From the NCBI GenBank assembly GCA_003021785.1, contig PXQU01000004.1:143363-207362 (forward strand): 64,000 bases of DNA, in the 5' to 3' direction. This stretch comes from Halobacteriales archaeon QH_7_65_31. GTDB lineage: Archaea > Halobacteriota > Halobacteria > Halobacteriales > Haloarculaceae. The position numbers and the translations under genes are program-made. Below are positions 42,336-51,424 of this stretch, in pieces. Positions within the stretch are counted from its first letter, which is position 1. Every line of letters starts with the position of its first letter. The notes below the pieces were generated by a model. That model saw nothing but the letters and a program-made list of their open reading frames with translations. It made no database searches and was not told the DNA's origin.

Positions 42336-44078
42336 ATGGACGACCGGACGCGGCTGCTCACCGAGTGGACCGACCAGCCCGACGCCGGCCCGCTCGTGCA
42401 GTATCTCCGCGACGCCGAGCGTCGAGCAGCCCTCGATGCCCTAAAGAATCCGACGCGTATCCTCGATATCGGCTCCGAGACGGGCGTCACTCGTCGGCTC
42501 CCGGACGACGCCACGGTCACCCGGCTCGACTTCTCCGCCGAGACCAGTGCTCGCGCCGCGACGGCCCTCGACGATGTGGCGCGCTTCGAGACGACGACTC
42601 CGGAGTCGCCGACGCTTCCCTTCCCTCGCTCGCGGTTCGACGCCGCCGTCTGTGTCGGCCCGCTCGACTGGCGGTTTCTCGATGCTGACCACCTCGCACG
42701 AGAGGTGAGCCGCGTCCTCTCGCGTGACGGGACGTTCGCCGTCACGGCTCCGACGCCCGAGTCCCCCTACTACGTCGGTGGCCGCTACGAACTCCGCTAC
42801 CGGACGCCGGACGAGTTCGAAGCGACGCTCGCCCCGCATCTCACCCCCGGCGAGCAGACGTACATCTACCAGCCGCCCGAGAAGCTCCAGTGGCTCGCCG
42901 GAAACCTCCCGGACGCGGTCGGGCGCTCGGTCGCACGCTACGCCGAGCGCCGGACCGAGACCTGTGCTCGCGAGCGAGCCAGCTACGTCGTCACGGGAGC
43001 GAACGCACCGGACTACCGCGGCAGAGCCGACGACGCGCTCGACTGTCTGTTGCGTCCGGTCGCCGACCGCGGCTTCTTCGACCCCGAAACCGACCGCTTT
43101 CACGGTCGGCTCGACTACGCCCTGACCGACGACGGAACGATGTCGTGGCAGGCGGGCAAGGGGTCACGCCGACGGTACGGGCCGCTCGCTCTGCTCGGGG
43201 CGGCGCGCTGGCGACAGTCGCCGCTCGGTGACGACCGCGACGACGACCGGCTCCGGCGGCTCGCCGCCGGCTACGAGCGACTCCTCGACGCCGAGAGTGG
43301 CGAGCTACCGAGCTACGCCCTCGGCCCGCTGACGGGCGCGTTCGCCCTGCTCTCGATGGCCGGGTTCGACACGCTCGACGCGGCCGAACGCGCCTTCGCG
43401 ACCGGTCGCGACCGGTTCGACTTCGACCACAGTGAGGACGGACTCCTGCTCCACGGCTGGAGCTATCTCCACGACGCGCTCGCAGACCCGACCGCCGTGA
43501 CCGACGCACTCCGCGAGGGAAGCCAGACAGTCGCTACCCGACAGAATCCCGAGACAGGGCTGTTCGAGTTCTCGAACGCGACGACCGATCGCCATCAGAA
43601 CCAGATGTACGTGCTCTGGGGGCTGTGTCGCGCTGTCGAGGTGGCCGCCGGCGACGGCTATCTGGCAAACGCCGAGGCCGCACTCGACTACACGCTCGAC
43701 ACTCGCCTCCGCGGGGACGGCGCGCTCCGCTGGCTCGAACCCCACCGGCTCGAACGCCTGAGCGTCGCGCTCGGTCGCGGCGAGTACCCCCAGTGGAAGC
43801 TCCTGTTCGCCTGTCATCAGTCCTTTTTTGCTCTCGCGGCGGCCCACTATCGGGCCGCCGGCGGGGATCGTCCCCTCGATCGACCGGTCGGACGCGCGAT
43901 GGACTGGCTCTACGGCGGGAACGCTCTCGACCGCGATCTGACCGATATAACCGGACTCGGGGTTCCGACACGCCATCTCACGACCGACGACCGGCTCGAT
44001 GCGCCCGGAAACCAGTTCAAGGGCGCATACGAGGTCGGCGCGTATCTGTTCGCACTCACGGAGCTGTCCGTGTGGTGA
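42336..44078 (+). CDS. Fusion of a SAM methyltransferase and an alpha/alpha-toroid (glycoside-hydrolase-like) domain
   Basis: 580 residues from ATG 42336. Residues ~1-215 are a class I methyltransferase: TRILDIGSETGVTRRL (motif I), AAVCVGPLDWRFLDADHL and SRVLSRDGTFAVTAPTPESP. Residues ~230-580 are regularly repeated helices with motifs such as LHGWSYLHDAL, ENPETGLFEF-like QNPETGLFEFSN, NQMYVLWGLCRAVEV and GNQFKGAYEVGAYLFAL, the pattern of six-hairpin toroid enzymes. A single polypeptide could methylate and either trim or bind a glycan. The linkage is unusual; exact families cannot be fixed from reading alone. Confidence 0.75.
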   Translation: MDDRTRLLTEWTDQPDAGPLVQYLRDAERRAALDALKNPTRILDIGSETGVTRRLPDDATVTRLDFSAETSARAATALDDVARFETTTPESPTLPFPRSRFDAAVCVGPLDWRFLDADHLAREVSRVLSRDGTFAVTAPTPESPYYVGGRYELRYRTPDEFEATLAPHLTPGEQTYIYQPPEKLQWLAGNLPDAVGRSVARYAERRTETCARERASYVVTGANAPDYRGRADDALDCLLRPVADRGFFDPETDRFHGRLDYALTDDGTMSWQAGKGSRRRYGPLALLGAARWRQSPLGDDRDDDRLRRLAAGYERLLDAESGELPSYALGPLTGAFALLSMAGFDTLDAAERAFATGRDRFDFDHSEDGLLLHGWSYLHDALADPTAVTDALREGSQTVATRQNPETGLFEFSNATTDRHQNQMYVLWGLCRAVEVAAGDGYLANAEAALDYTLDTRLRGDGALRWLEPHRLERLSVALGRGEYPQWKLLFACHQSFFALAAAHYRAAGGDRPLDRPVGRAMDWLYGGNALDRDLTDITGLGVPTRHLTTDDRLDAPGNQFKGAYEVGAYLFALTELSVW

Positions 44079-44139
44079 ACGTCCCGAGGCTGAACTCGCC
44101 GTGCGCTCCGATATCTCACCGACACATCGACAGTCCGCG

Positions 44140-44394
44140 CTATCGGTTCGCGTCGATCCAGCGGCAGAAGGCTTCGAAATCCTCCGCACCACAGTCGTCT
44201 GCGATATCATGTAGCGTCCCGATACTCACGGAATCGTGGGCCGGAACCGCGACAACACGGGCGTCAGTGTCGTGGTGAGCCGGGGGGTCCCAGCGGAGGA
44301 TGAGATGGTCCCCGGTCGTTCGAACGTGCTGGACGTTTCCGGTGTTGACGAGCACCTTGTAGATGTCTTCACCGCTGAAATCCCGCGTCACCAT
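44140..44394 (-). CDS. hicA: HicA-type toxin
   Basis: 84 residues. FSGEDIYKVLVNTGNVQHVR then TGDHLILRWD and VVAVPAHDSVSIGTLHDIAD match HicA, a double-stranded RNA-binding-fold mRNA interferase whose catalytic His lies in the GDH-type motif. Pair with the HicB-like gene five bases upstream. Confidence 0.87.
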   Translation of the reverse strand: MVTRDFSGEDIYKVLVNTGNVQHVRTTGDHLILRWDPPAHHDTDARVVAVPAHDSVSIGTLHDIADDCGAEDFEAFCRWIDANR

Positions 44395-44399
44395 CGGCG

Positions 44400-44648
44400 C
44401 TACCGAAGCGCGTCGGGGAGTTTCTCGCCCTGTGTCCGGGCGGTCTCAGGATCGACACCGAGGTCACGAAGCTCCTCCTCGGTCGGCTCGTGGCCGCCAT
44501 CGCCGGTGACTGCACCGACCACGTCATCAAGCGCATCCAGCGCGGCCGCCCGACTCGCTCCCTGAGCGCTAATCCCGACCTCTTCATCGCGTGCGGTCCA
44601 CTGTCCGTCGGGATTCTCGGTGAGATGGATTTCACGACCGATACTCAT
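44400..44648 (-). CDS. hicB: HicB-like antitoxin
   Basis: 82 residues from ATG 44648 (MSIGREIHLTENPDGQWTAR). IHLTENPDGQWTARDEEVGI with GASRAAALDALDDVV is the truncated RNase-H-like HicB fold. The C-terminal DNA-binding part seen in bacterial HicB is short or absent. The track start 13 codons earlier is less likely. Confidence 0.82.
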   Translation of the reverse strand: MSIGREIHLTENPDGQWTARDEEVGISAQGASRAAALDALDDVVGAVTGDGGHEPTEEELRDLGVDPETARTQGEKLPDALR

Positions 44649-44707
44649 GGATGATAGCAGTGGATTTGCCAACAAAAGCGTTCGCACAATCTGCCGGTAC
44701 TGTTCAG

Positions 44708-45904
44708 CTACGCGAACCCGTCGTACACCTGCCGCAGTCGCTCGCCGTCGCGCGCCCAGCTGTAACGCGTCTCGACGGCGCGGCGACCGTTCTCGCCGTA
44801 GTCGGTACGCTCCGCTCCGAGCAGGCCGGCGATTTCCGCAGCGACCGCAGCCGAATCCTCGGGCGGGACGACGACCCCGGCCTCCGTCTCCCGGACGATA
44901 CGACCGAGCGGGCCGACGTCCGTCACCAGCACCGGCGTTTCCAGCGCCATATACTGGAACAGCTTGTGCGGGACCGTCGTGGCGGTGTGGTCAGTCTCCC
45001 GGTGTGGAACCGTCGCGAGGTCGCTGGCCGCGATGTAACGGGGCACGTCTTCGAACTCGACCCAGCCGGTGAACGTGACGCGATCGGCGACGCCCTCGCT
45101 CGCTGCGAGCCGTCGGAGCCGGCGGTCGGACGCCTCGCTCCCCGCGCCGACGAGCAGGAGCGACACCGCGTCCGGCGTCTCCGGAAGCGCCCGAATCAGG
45201 GTCTCGATCCCGCGATGCGGGCCGAACGCGCCGACGTAGGAGACGACGAACCCGTCCGGTACGTCCTCGGGAACGGGGGTCTGTTCCATCGCGTCGATGC
45301 GGTCGAGATCGACGGTGTTCGAGACGACGTGAACCCTGTCGGGGTCGCCGTCACAGTCCTCGACGTAGTGGTCGCGCGCCTCCTCGACGACAGTGACGAC
45401 CGCGTCCGCCTCCCGGACGGCCTCGCGTTCGGCGCGCTCGATACGCGAGACCGGTCGCAGGAGTCGCGCGCGAACCCGCTCGAACAGCGACCGCTCGGAG
45501 CGGTACTGGGCCATCGCCGCGGGGTAGTTCTCGTGGAGGTCAGCGACGACGGGGATCCCTCCGAGCGAGCGCGCGACCCGCAGCCCGGTTCGGACCAGCG
45601 GCAGGTCGTGGACGTGGAGCACGTCGATCCCGTGGACGGCCGCGAACCGCCGCGCGCGCCGGAACCAGATGCCGTCGAACGAGCCGAACAGGTAGCTCGC
45701 GCGGTTTAGCGCCCGGATCGACGCGCGATACCCGTCCCAGTCGATGCGCTCGATAGCCACTCCGTCTACAGTCGCTGGCTCGACCCCCTCGCCGGCGAGA
45801 CAGAGCAGATACACCTCGTGGCCCGCCTCCTGTAGCGCAGCAGCCTCCTTCCGGACGCGGATGTCGTCCGGATAGGTCCCGCGAAGGAGCATTCCGACCC
45901 TCAT
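44708..45904 (-). CDS. Glycosyltransferase family 4
   Basis: 398 residues from ATG 45904. MRVGMLLRGTYPDDIRVRKE start, DLHENYP near 140, VVSYVGAFGPHRGIETLIRA, LLVGAGSE, TFTGWVEFEDVPRYI and HKLFQYMALETPVLVTDVG. Its start overlaps the stop of the UDP-GlcNAc 2-epimerase gene by four bases, so they are one operon with the UDP-glucose dehydrogenase gene before that. Confidence 0.9.
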   Translation of the reverse strand: MRVGMLLRGTYPDDIRVRKEAAALQEAGHEVYLLCLAGEGVEPATVDGVAIERIDWDGYRASIRALNRASYLFGSFDGIWFRRARRFAAVHGIDVLHVHDLPLVRTGLRVARSLGGIPVVADLHENYPAAMAQYRSERSLFERVRARLLRPVSRIERAEREAVREADAVVTVVEEARDHYVEDCDGDPDRVHVVSNTVDLDRIDAMEQTPVPEDVPDGFVVSYVGAFGPHRGIETLIRALPETPDAVSLLLVGAGSEASDRRLRRLAASEGVADRVTFTGWVEFEDVPRYIAASDLATVPHRETDHTATTVPHKLFQYMALETPVLVTDVGPLGRIVRETEAGVVVPPEDSAAVAAEIAGLLGAERTDYGENGRRAVETRYSWARDGERLRQVYDGFA

Positions 45905-46992
45905 CGTCTCTCCTCCATCCGATCGACGAGTGTCGCGACGATCCGCTCGCCGGCGTTTCCGTCGCCGTAGATCTCCGGACGCCCGGCCATCGCGGCTCGT
46001 GCGGTCGCGTCGGTCGCGAGCCGCGTCAGCCGTGCACCGAGCGCCGTCGGCTCGACCAGCTCGTTCACGCCGGCTTCGACGGTCTCCGGTCGCTCGGTGT
46101 TCGGTCGCACCGTCAGACACGGCGTTTCGAGCACGGACGCCTCCTCTTGGACGCCGCCGGAGTCCGTCACGGCGAGACGCGCACCGTCGAGCAGGGCGAG
46201 GAAGTCGAGATACCCCTGTGGCTCTACGAGTCGGAGCGACCGACCCGGCTCGAAGCCGAGGACCTCGACCGCCGTCTCGGTCCGCGGATGCGCCGGGAGG
46301 ACGACCGGAACGGGTGCGTCGTCGAGTGCGGTGAGGATCGCCTGCAGTCGGTCGGGGTCGTCGGTGTTGTGCGGTCGGTGGATCGTCGCGAGCGCGTAGT
46401 CACCGTCGAGTCCGAACCGAGCGAGCGCGTCCGACCGCTCACGCGCGACCGGCGCGTGGTCGAGACACGCGTCGACGATCGTGTTTCCGGTCCGCGTGAC
46501 GCCCGACTCGATCCCCTCGCTCGCGAGGTTCCCGACGGCGCTGTCGGTCGGTGCGAACAGCAGTTCGGAGAGGTGATCCGCGACGACGCGGTTCACCTCC
46601 TCGGGCATCGAGCGGTCGCCGCTCCGCAGTCCGGCCTCGATGTGGCCGACGAGCGTATCGCGTTTCGCCCCGGCGAGCGTCGCCGCGAGGACGGCGTTCG
46701 TATCTCCGAGCGTGAGCACAGCGGTCGGCTCGTACGCGGCGATCTCGGCGTCGATGCCGACGAGCCCGTCGGCGGTCTGTTTCGCACCGCTCGCGCTCCC
46801 GACTTCGAGATTCCGCGCCGGCTCCGGCAGTCCGAGCACGTCGAAGAAGTCGCTGCTGAGCTCGTCGTCGTAGTGCTGGCCGGTGTGGAGCAGTCGCGGC
46901 TCCGTCGCCGGCGCTGCATCGAGCGCGCGAACCACGGGAGCCATCTTCACGAGTTCGGGACGCGTGCCGACGACGGCGAGCACGGTCACCAC
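45901..46992 (-). CDS. wecB: UDP-GlcNAc 2-epimerase, non-hydrolysing (WecB/WbpI type)
   Basis: 363 residues. TVLAVVGTRPELVKMAPVVR, LHTGQHYDDELS, TLGDTNAVLAATLAGA, VGHIEAGLRSGDRSMPEEVN, GNTIVDACL and VTDSGGVQEEASVLETPCLT match the whole family including the catalytic Asp, Glu and His residues. Converts UDP-GlcNAc(-type) sugars to the manno isomer; the WbpI subgroup does this on 3-acylamino uronates. It overlaps neighbours on both sides by a few bases. Confidence 0.9.
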   Translation of the reverse strand: MVTVLAVVGTRPELVKMAPVVRALDAAPATEPRLLHTGQHYDDELSSDFFDVLGLPEPARNLEVGSASGAKQTADGLVGIDAEIAAYEPTAVLTLGDTNAVLAATLAGAKRDTLVGHIEAGLRSGDRSMPEEVNRVVADHLSELLFAPTDSAVGNLASEGIESGVTRTGNTIVDACLDHAPVARERSDALARFGLDGDYALATIHRPHNTDDPDRLQAILTALDDAPVPVVLPAHPRTETAVEVLGFEPGRSLRLVEPQGYLDFLALLDGARLAVTDSGGVQEEASVLETPCLTVRPNTERPETVEAGVNELVEPTALGARLTRLATDATARAAMAGRPEIYGDGNAGERIVATLVDRMEERR

Positions 46993-48269
46993 GTCAACCC
47001 CTCGTAGGTCATCCCCTCTCGCGATTCGATGATGCGCCGGCCGTCCACGACGACCTGTCGGGCCATCGCGTCGAACTCGCCGTCGAGTTCACCGAACACG
47101 GGCCAGTCGGTGACGACGAGCGCTCCGATCGCCCCGTCGAGGGCGGCGCTCGCGCTGTCGGTGTAGGTCACGTCTGGATACGTCGCTGCCATCGTCTCAC
47201 TCGCGTTGGAGGGGTCGTACGCGGCGACGGACGCACCGCGCTCCTGTAACCCGGCGATGACCGGCTTCGCGCGCGAGCCGCGGATGTCGTCGGTGTCGGG
47301 CTTGAACGCGAGTCCGAGGACGGCGACGCGTTCGCCGGCCATGTCCACGTGACGGTCGAGTAGCTCCAGCATCCGGCGGGGCTGTGTCTCGTTCACGCCG
47401 ACGACGGCATCGAGTAGCTCGGGTTCGTAGCTCCGCTCGCGGGCCGCGGCACGGAGCGCGTCGGTGTCCTTGGGGAAGCAGCTTCCCCCCCAGCCGACTC
47501 CCGACCGGAGGAACTGACTCCCGATGCGGTCGTCCAGCCCCATCGCCTCGGCTACCGCGTAGGAATCGACACCGTACTCCTTGCAGATGTTTCCGAGCTC
47601 GTTGATGAGCGAGACCTTTGCGGCGAGAAAGGCGTTGTTGGCGTACTTCATCATCGCGGCCTCTCGGCGGCCCGTCTCGACGACCGGCGGCTCGTCGGGC
47701 AGCTGATCGTACACCGCGTGCAGGGTGGCGAGCGCGCGCTCGTCGTCGGTCCCGAGCACGACCTTGTCGGGGTACATGAAATCGTCGACGGCACTACCCT
47801 GTGCCTGAAACTCGGGGTTGACGGCAGCCGCGAACGCCTCTCCCTCCGGGCCGGCGACCTGCTCGATACGCGGGACGACCTGCTCTTCTACCATTCCGGG
47901 GATGACGGTCGATTTGACGGCGACGGTGTGGAACTCGTCTTTCGCGTCCAGTGCCTCGCCGAGCGACTCGGCGGCCGCGAGCACGACCGACGGATCGATG
48001 CTCCCGTCGTCGCGGGCGGGCGTCTGGACAGTGAGGAACGAGCAGTCCGTCTCGCGGACGGCGGCGTACTCCGTCGTCGCCGTAATCGAGTCGGCGTGGT
48101 CGGCGTACAGCCCGTCGAGTCCGGGCTCGGACATCGGCGGCTCGCCGCGTTCGATGCTCGCGACGACCGACTCGTCGACATCGATGGCCGTGACCTCGTG
48201 ACCGAGCGCGGCGAGACAGCCGGTGAGGGTCGCGCCGACGTAGCCGGAGCCGATGACGCTGACGTGCAT
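46986..48269 (-). CDS. UDP-glucose 6-dehydrogenase (AglM/Ugd type)
   Basis: 427 residues from ATG 48269 (MHVSVIGSGYVGATLTGCLA). Makes UDP-glucuronic acid. AVKSTVIPGMVEEQVV, NPEFQAQGSAVDDFMYPDKV, KYANNAFLAAKVSLINELGN, then the catalytic Cys motif GVGWGGSCFPKDTDAL near 255 and VLGLAFKPDTDDIRGSRA. GGSCFPKD and the N-E-F segment point to UDP-glucose rather than UDP-HexNAc. In Haloferax AglM supplies uronic acids to the N-glycan. Confidence 0.88.
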   Translation of the reverse strand: MHVSVIGSGYVGATLTGCLAALGHEVTAIDVDESVVASIERGEPPMSEPGLDGLYADHADSITATTEYAAVRETDCSFLTVQTPARDDGSIDPSVVLAAAESLGEALDAKDEFHTVAVKSTVIPGMVEEQVVPRIEQVAGPEGEAFAAAVNPEFQAQGSAVDDFMYPDKVVLGTDDERALATLHAVYDQLPDEPPVVETGRREAAMMKYANNAFLAAKVSLINELGNICKEYGVDSYAVAEAMGLDDRIGSQFLRSGVGWGGSCFPKDTDALRAAARERSYEPELLDAVVGVNETQPRRMLELLDRHVDMAGERVAVLGLAFKPDTDDIRGSRAKPVIAGLQERGASVAAYDPSNASETMAATYPDVTYTDSASAALDGAIGALVVTDWPVFGELDGEFDAMARQVVVDGRRIIESREGMTYEGLTW

Positions 48270-48413
48270 GGACCGGCTTGGCCGGGGCTCGTCTTGAGCG
48301 TGTTCGTTACGCCTACGACAGAAGGTCAACCGGAGCGGCCGTCTGTTCCGGTAGCCCACCAGCGGCTCCAACGGCTCCACAAAAGCTATGAGATGAGCGA
48401 GTCGGACGTCGGT

Positions 48414-48836
48414 ATGGTCCCTTCTGACAGAACGGTACGCCGACGACTTCTCGCATCAATCGCCGCTGTCGGTACGGTCGGGCTGGCGGGCTGTTCAGGC
48501 AGTGCCAGTTCCGAGGGGTTCGACTGTTCGACGAAGGCGGTCGATCGCGGAGACGGCGAGATACTCCAGCAAGCGGCGGCGATGGTCGACGGGGAGTCGG
48601 TCGTCCTGCGCGTCACGCTACGGGAGCAGGCCGACGCGCTTCCGGTCGAGTCGGTTCAAATCAGAGACACCGACGGCGCTCTCGTCGCTGAGATTCCGAC
48701 GACAGACGCTCGCGAATACCGCATCACGATCGGTTCGCCGCCTCACCACGGACGGCTCGGGCTCATCGCGGAAGACGAGCAACGCGTCGAAATCGATTCG
48801 CTCGAAATCGAGTACCACTGCACGCCAACCGAGTGA
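48414..48836 (+). CDS. Tat-exported lipoprotein of unknown function
   Basis: 140 residues. The start MVPSDRTVRRRLLASIAAVG continues into TVGLAGCSG: an arginine-rich Tat signal followed by a lipobox LAGC, typical of haloarchaeal lipoproteins. ATG 48393 is an alternative seven codons upstream. The mature part is a small beta domain (VESVQIRDTDGALVAEIPTT) with two more Cys (FDCS, YHCT). Confidence 0.75.
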   Translation: MVPSDRTVRRRLLASIAAVGTVGLAGCSGSASSEGFDCSTKAVDRGDGEILQQAAAMVDGESVVLRVTLREQADALPVESVQIRDTDGALVAEIPTTDAREYRITIGSPPHHGRLGLIAEDEQRVEIDSLEIEYHCTPTE

Positions 48837-48849
48837 GTCGACCGGCGGC

Positions 48850-49299
48850 TCACTCCCCGCTCGCTGTGTCCGTCTCACCCGCCAGCGCTCCCTCGAAATC
48901 GTCGACCGGGATCACGGAGTAGTCCACAGAGAGGGTGTCCTTCGTCGCGCGAATCTTCCCGACGAACGTCGATATCTCGTCCAGCCGTCCCTCGACGATG
49001 AACAGCTCCATACAGTAGTGGTCGCCGACGTGATTGTGGACGTTCGAGGTGACGAGTCCCTCGTGTTCGTGGCGAAGCTGCATCATCCGCTGTTCGGCCG
49101 CGGAGGTTTCGTAGTTGAACAGGACAGTGATGACGCCGATGAGCCGGCGGTCCTCCAGCCGCTTGTCCTCGAACTCACCGAGCAGGTTTCGCGAGGCCTC
49201 CCGGACGACCTCGCTCCGACCGGTGTAGCCGTGCTCGTCGGCGAACTCGTCGAGACGGTTCAACAGCGATTCCGGCATCGAGACGCTGACGACGGTCAT
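48850..49299 (-). CDS. nikR: NikR-like nickel-responsive / CopG-family regulator
   Basis: 149 residues. The ribbon-helix-helix start is [20 protein letters not shown] and [14 protein letters not shown]. The C-terminal ACT-like metal domain has [19 protein letters not shown], with the His-x-His and Cys that bind nickel in NikR. No nickel transporter genes are seen nearby, so the target genes are elsewhere. Confidence 0.88.
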   Translation of the reverse strand: MTVVSVSMPESLLNRLDEFADEHGYTGRSEVVREASRNLLGEFEDKRLEDRRLIGVITVLFNYETSAAEQRMMQLRHEHEGLVTSNVHNHVGDHYCMELFIVEGRLDEISTFVGKIRATKDTLSVDYSVIPVDDFEGALAGETDTASGE

Positions 49300-49376
49300 G
49301 CTGTGAACCGAGACGCGCTCAGCTGTTAATGATTGCTACTCTCTGGTGACGGTGCTTACAGACGGGAGTCCTCCCG

Positions 49377-50492
49377 TCAGTTCGTCAGCGGTGCACCGAA
49401 GCTCTTCTCGCGCTCCGTGACCGCCTCGTGGGTCAGCTCGCAGTCACAGCGCACCTCGTCGAACACCGAGGGGTCCTGTCTGCGGTCGAAATCCTTGATC
49501 GCCGTCTGGACGCGGTCGTCACACTCCCCGCAGTTGTGCGGGCCGCGGTCGGAGCCGTGACCGACCGGGTCCGAGACCACGATTGCGTCGGTATCCGCCG
49601 TCGATTCGAGCACGTCGCAGATCGACCACAGCCACGGCGGCCGATACCCCCCCTCGTGATACAGCTCCTCGACCATCGTGTACCGCTGGACGTTGGTCGG
49701 ATTCATCGAGACGGTGTGACAGCCGTCGACCGACGCACACCGGCGCACGGACGATTTCATGTCCTCGATGGCCTCGCGCTCGGTGAGAAACGGCGGCTTC
49801 AGGAGGAGATACGCCTTGACGCCGGCGTCGACCGACTGCGCTTCCGCACAGGCGGTCTCGAACTCAGCGAAGTTGAAGTACTTGTTGATGCAGTCGTGGC
49901 GCACCCGGTCGGTCGCCGTTTCGAGCCCGACGGCCACGTCGGTTTCGAGCCCCTGTTCGGTGAAGTCGGTCAGCTTCTCGCGCTCGACGAAGTCCGGCAA
50001 CGATTCCACGACGATCCGCTCGCGGTCGCTGAACCGCTCACCGATGGCCGCACGCGTCTCGGCGGGAATCTCGCGCTCGTCGAGGAAGGAGCCGGACGTG
50101 TATATCTTGATGAGATCGGCCGACGCGTCGGCAGGCCCGTCGTCCCCCGGGGCCGACGCCGCCGGCTCGATGTTCTCCCGCTCGTGGTCGAGACAGCGGT
50201 CGATCTGCGTCATGAGGTTCTCGTGGCCGACGCTGCCGCCGTCGACGGACTCGGCGACGTAGCCGCACATCGTACAGCCGCCGGCGCGCGCCCACCGACA
50301 GCCTCCCGTGTTGAGGATGATGGTGAGTGACCGCTTCACCCCGTCAGGTGTGTTGTCCTCGTCGAGCCAGACGCGGGTCGGCTCCGTCGGGTCGTACGTC
50401 TGGTCGTTGCGCGACCGGATCTCTCGCATCGCGGCGTTGTGGGCGTCCATCCCCCGGTCGGACTCGTACACCTCGGGGCTTGGCTTACTCAT
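49377..50492 (-). CDS. raSEA: Archaeosine biosynthesis radical SAM protein RaSEA
   Basis: 371 residues. The radical SAM cluster motif is GGCRWARAGGCTMCGYV near 63-80, with the three Cys. YTSGSFLDEREIP, GLETATDRVRHDCINKYFNF and KPPFLTEREAIEDM are family features, and NCGECDDR with RCDCEL at the C-terminus may add a second metal site. RaSEA works with ArcS to convert the preQ0-lysine adduct at tRNA position 15 to archaeosine. tgtA and arcS are 4-7 kb downstream. Confidence 0.92.
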   Translation of the reverse strand: MSKPSPEVYESDRGMDAHNAAMREIRSRNDQTYDPTEPTRVWLDEDNTPDGVKRSLTIILNTGGCRWARAGGCTMCGYVAESVDGGSVGHENLMTQIDRCLDHERENIEPAASAPGDDGPADASADLIKIYTSGSFLDEREIPAETRAAIGERFSDRERIVVESLPDFVEREKLTDFTEQGLETDVAVGLETATDRVRHDCINKYFNFAEFETACAEAQSVDAGVKAYLLLKPPFLTEREAIEDMKSSVRRCASVDGCHTVSMNPTNVQRYTMVEELYHEGGYRPPWLWSICDVLESTADTDAIVVSDPVGHGSDRGPHNCGECDDRVQTAIKDFDRRQDPSVFDEVRCDCELTHEAVTEREKSFGAPLTN

Positions 50493-50580
50493 TATCCTCG
50501 ATAGCAGGTGGTCGCTGAAAGCCGTGTCGGGTTCGCAGACGGTCCCACCACTCTACATACACAGAGATCGTACGACAAGC

Positions 50581-51084
50581 ATGGAACGCCGGAACTCGAC
50601 CGAGGACGCCACGACCGTCTCGGTGACCGTCGAGCGGCGGATCGCCGCCCCGCCCGAGGTAGTGTGGGACGCAATCGCCGATATCGACGTGACCGAGACG
50701 ATAGTTCCTGGCTGTGAGACCCTCGATTTCGGCGTCGATCGCGACCACGTGCAGGCGGGTGACGAGGGGACCGCGACGATCAGCATCGGTATCGGTCCCG
50801 TCTCGCCGTCGTTCGAGACGGACGTGACGGTGGCCGGACGCGAGTATCCCGAGATGGAACTCGTCGCCAGCGGTGCGGCCGCCGGCTCTACATTCGATAC
50901 GACGGCCACACTCATCCTCGCCGAGACCGACAGCGAGGAGCTGACCGACGTGACGTGGGACGCGACTGCGACCGTCAGCGGCCGCGTGGAGCTGTTCTCG
51001 GGGGCGCTCAAACCAGTCGTCGGCGAGGTCGCACAGCGGTTCTTCGAGAAACTCGAAACCCACGTCACCGAGCGACCAGACTGA
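50581..51084 (+). CDS. SRPBCC / CoxG-like domain protein
   Basis: 167 residues from ATG 50581. TVSVTVERRIAAPPEVVWDA is the start of a START/SRPBCC fold; ETIVPGCETLDF and the C-terminal GEVAQRFFEKLETHV match the CoxG (carbon monoxide dehydrogenase subunit G) group. No CO dehydrogenase genes are near, so a general lipid or cofactor-binding role is as likely. Overlaps the convergent VanZ-like gene by 20 bases. Confidence 0.8.
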   Translation: MERRNSTEDATTVSVTVERRIAAPPEVVWDAIADIDVTETIVPGCETLDFGVDRDHVQAGDEGTATISIGIGPVSPSFETDVTVAGREYPEMELVASGAAAGSTFDTTATLILAETDSEELTDVTWDATATVSGRVELFSGALKPVVGEVAQRFFEKLETHVTERPD

Positions 51085-51424
51085 CAACAGTTATGCCCAC
51101 TAACGCGCCGACGGTGTTGGCGAGTACGTCCGTCACTGTGAATAGCCGCGTTGCCAGCGGTAGCTGTAGCATCTCGATGAGGACTCCGTAGCCGACGACG
51201 ACCCCGACCGTGCGGAGCCGTCGTTGCGCGACCGACTGCTCCGTCGCCCTTAGCGCGTGGCTGACTGCGACAGCGAGCAGAGCGTATCCGGCCGTGTGTT
51301 GCCACTTATCGAGACCGACACCGAGTAGCGTCGGCGTTGTTCCACCATCCATCGGAACGAGACTTGCGACCAGAATCACGCCGGCGACGATAGCCGCGAC
51401 GAGCCAGCGTCGTCGGGCTATCAC
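51065..51424 (-). CDS. VanZ-like membrane protein
   Basis: 119 residues if GTG 51424 is the start; the 195-residue ORF runs far into the next gene. Four spans, with GLDKWQHTAGYALLAVAVSH and EMLQLPLATRLFTVTDVLAN as the VanZ core. Overlaps the PncC/CinA gene by four bases on the same strand, so coupled. Confidence 0.75.
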   Translation of the reverse strand: MIARRRWLVAAIVAGVILVASLVPMDGGTTPTLLGVGLDKWQHTAGYALLAVAVSHALRATEQSVAQRRLRTVGVVVGYGVLIEMLQLPLATRLFTVTDVLANTVGALVGITVVSLVAR

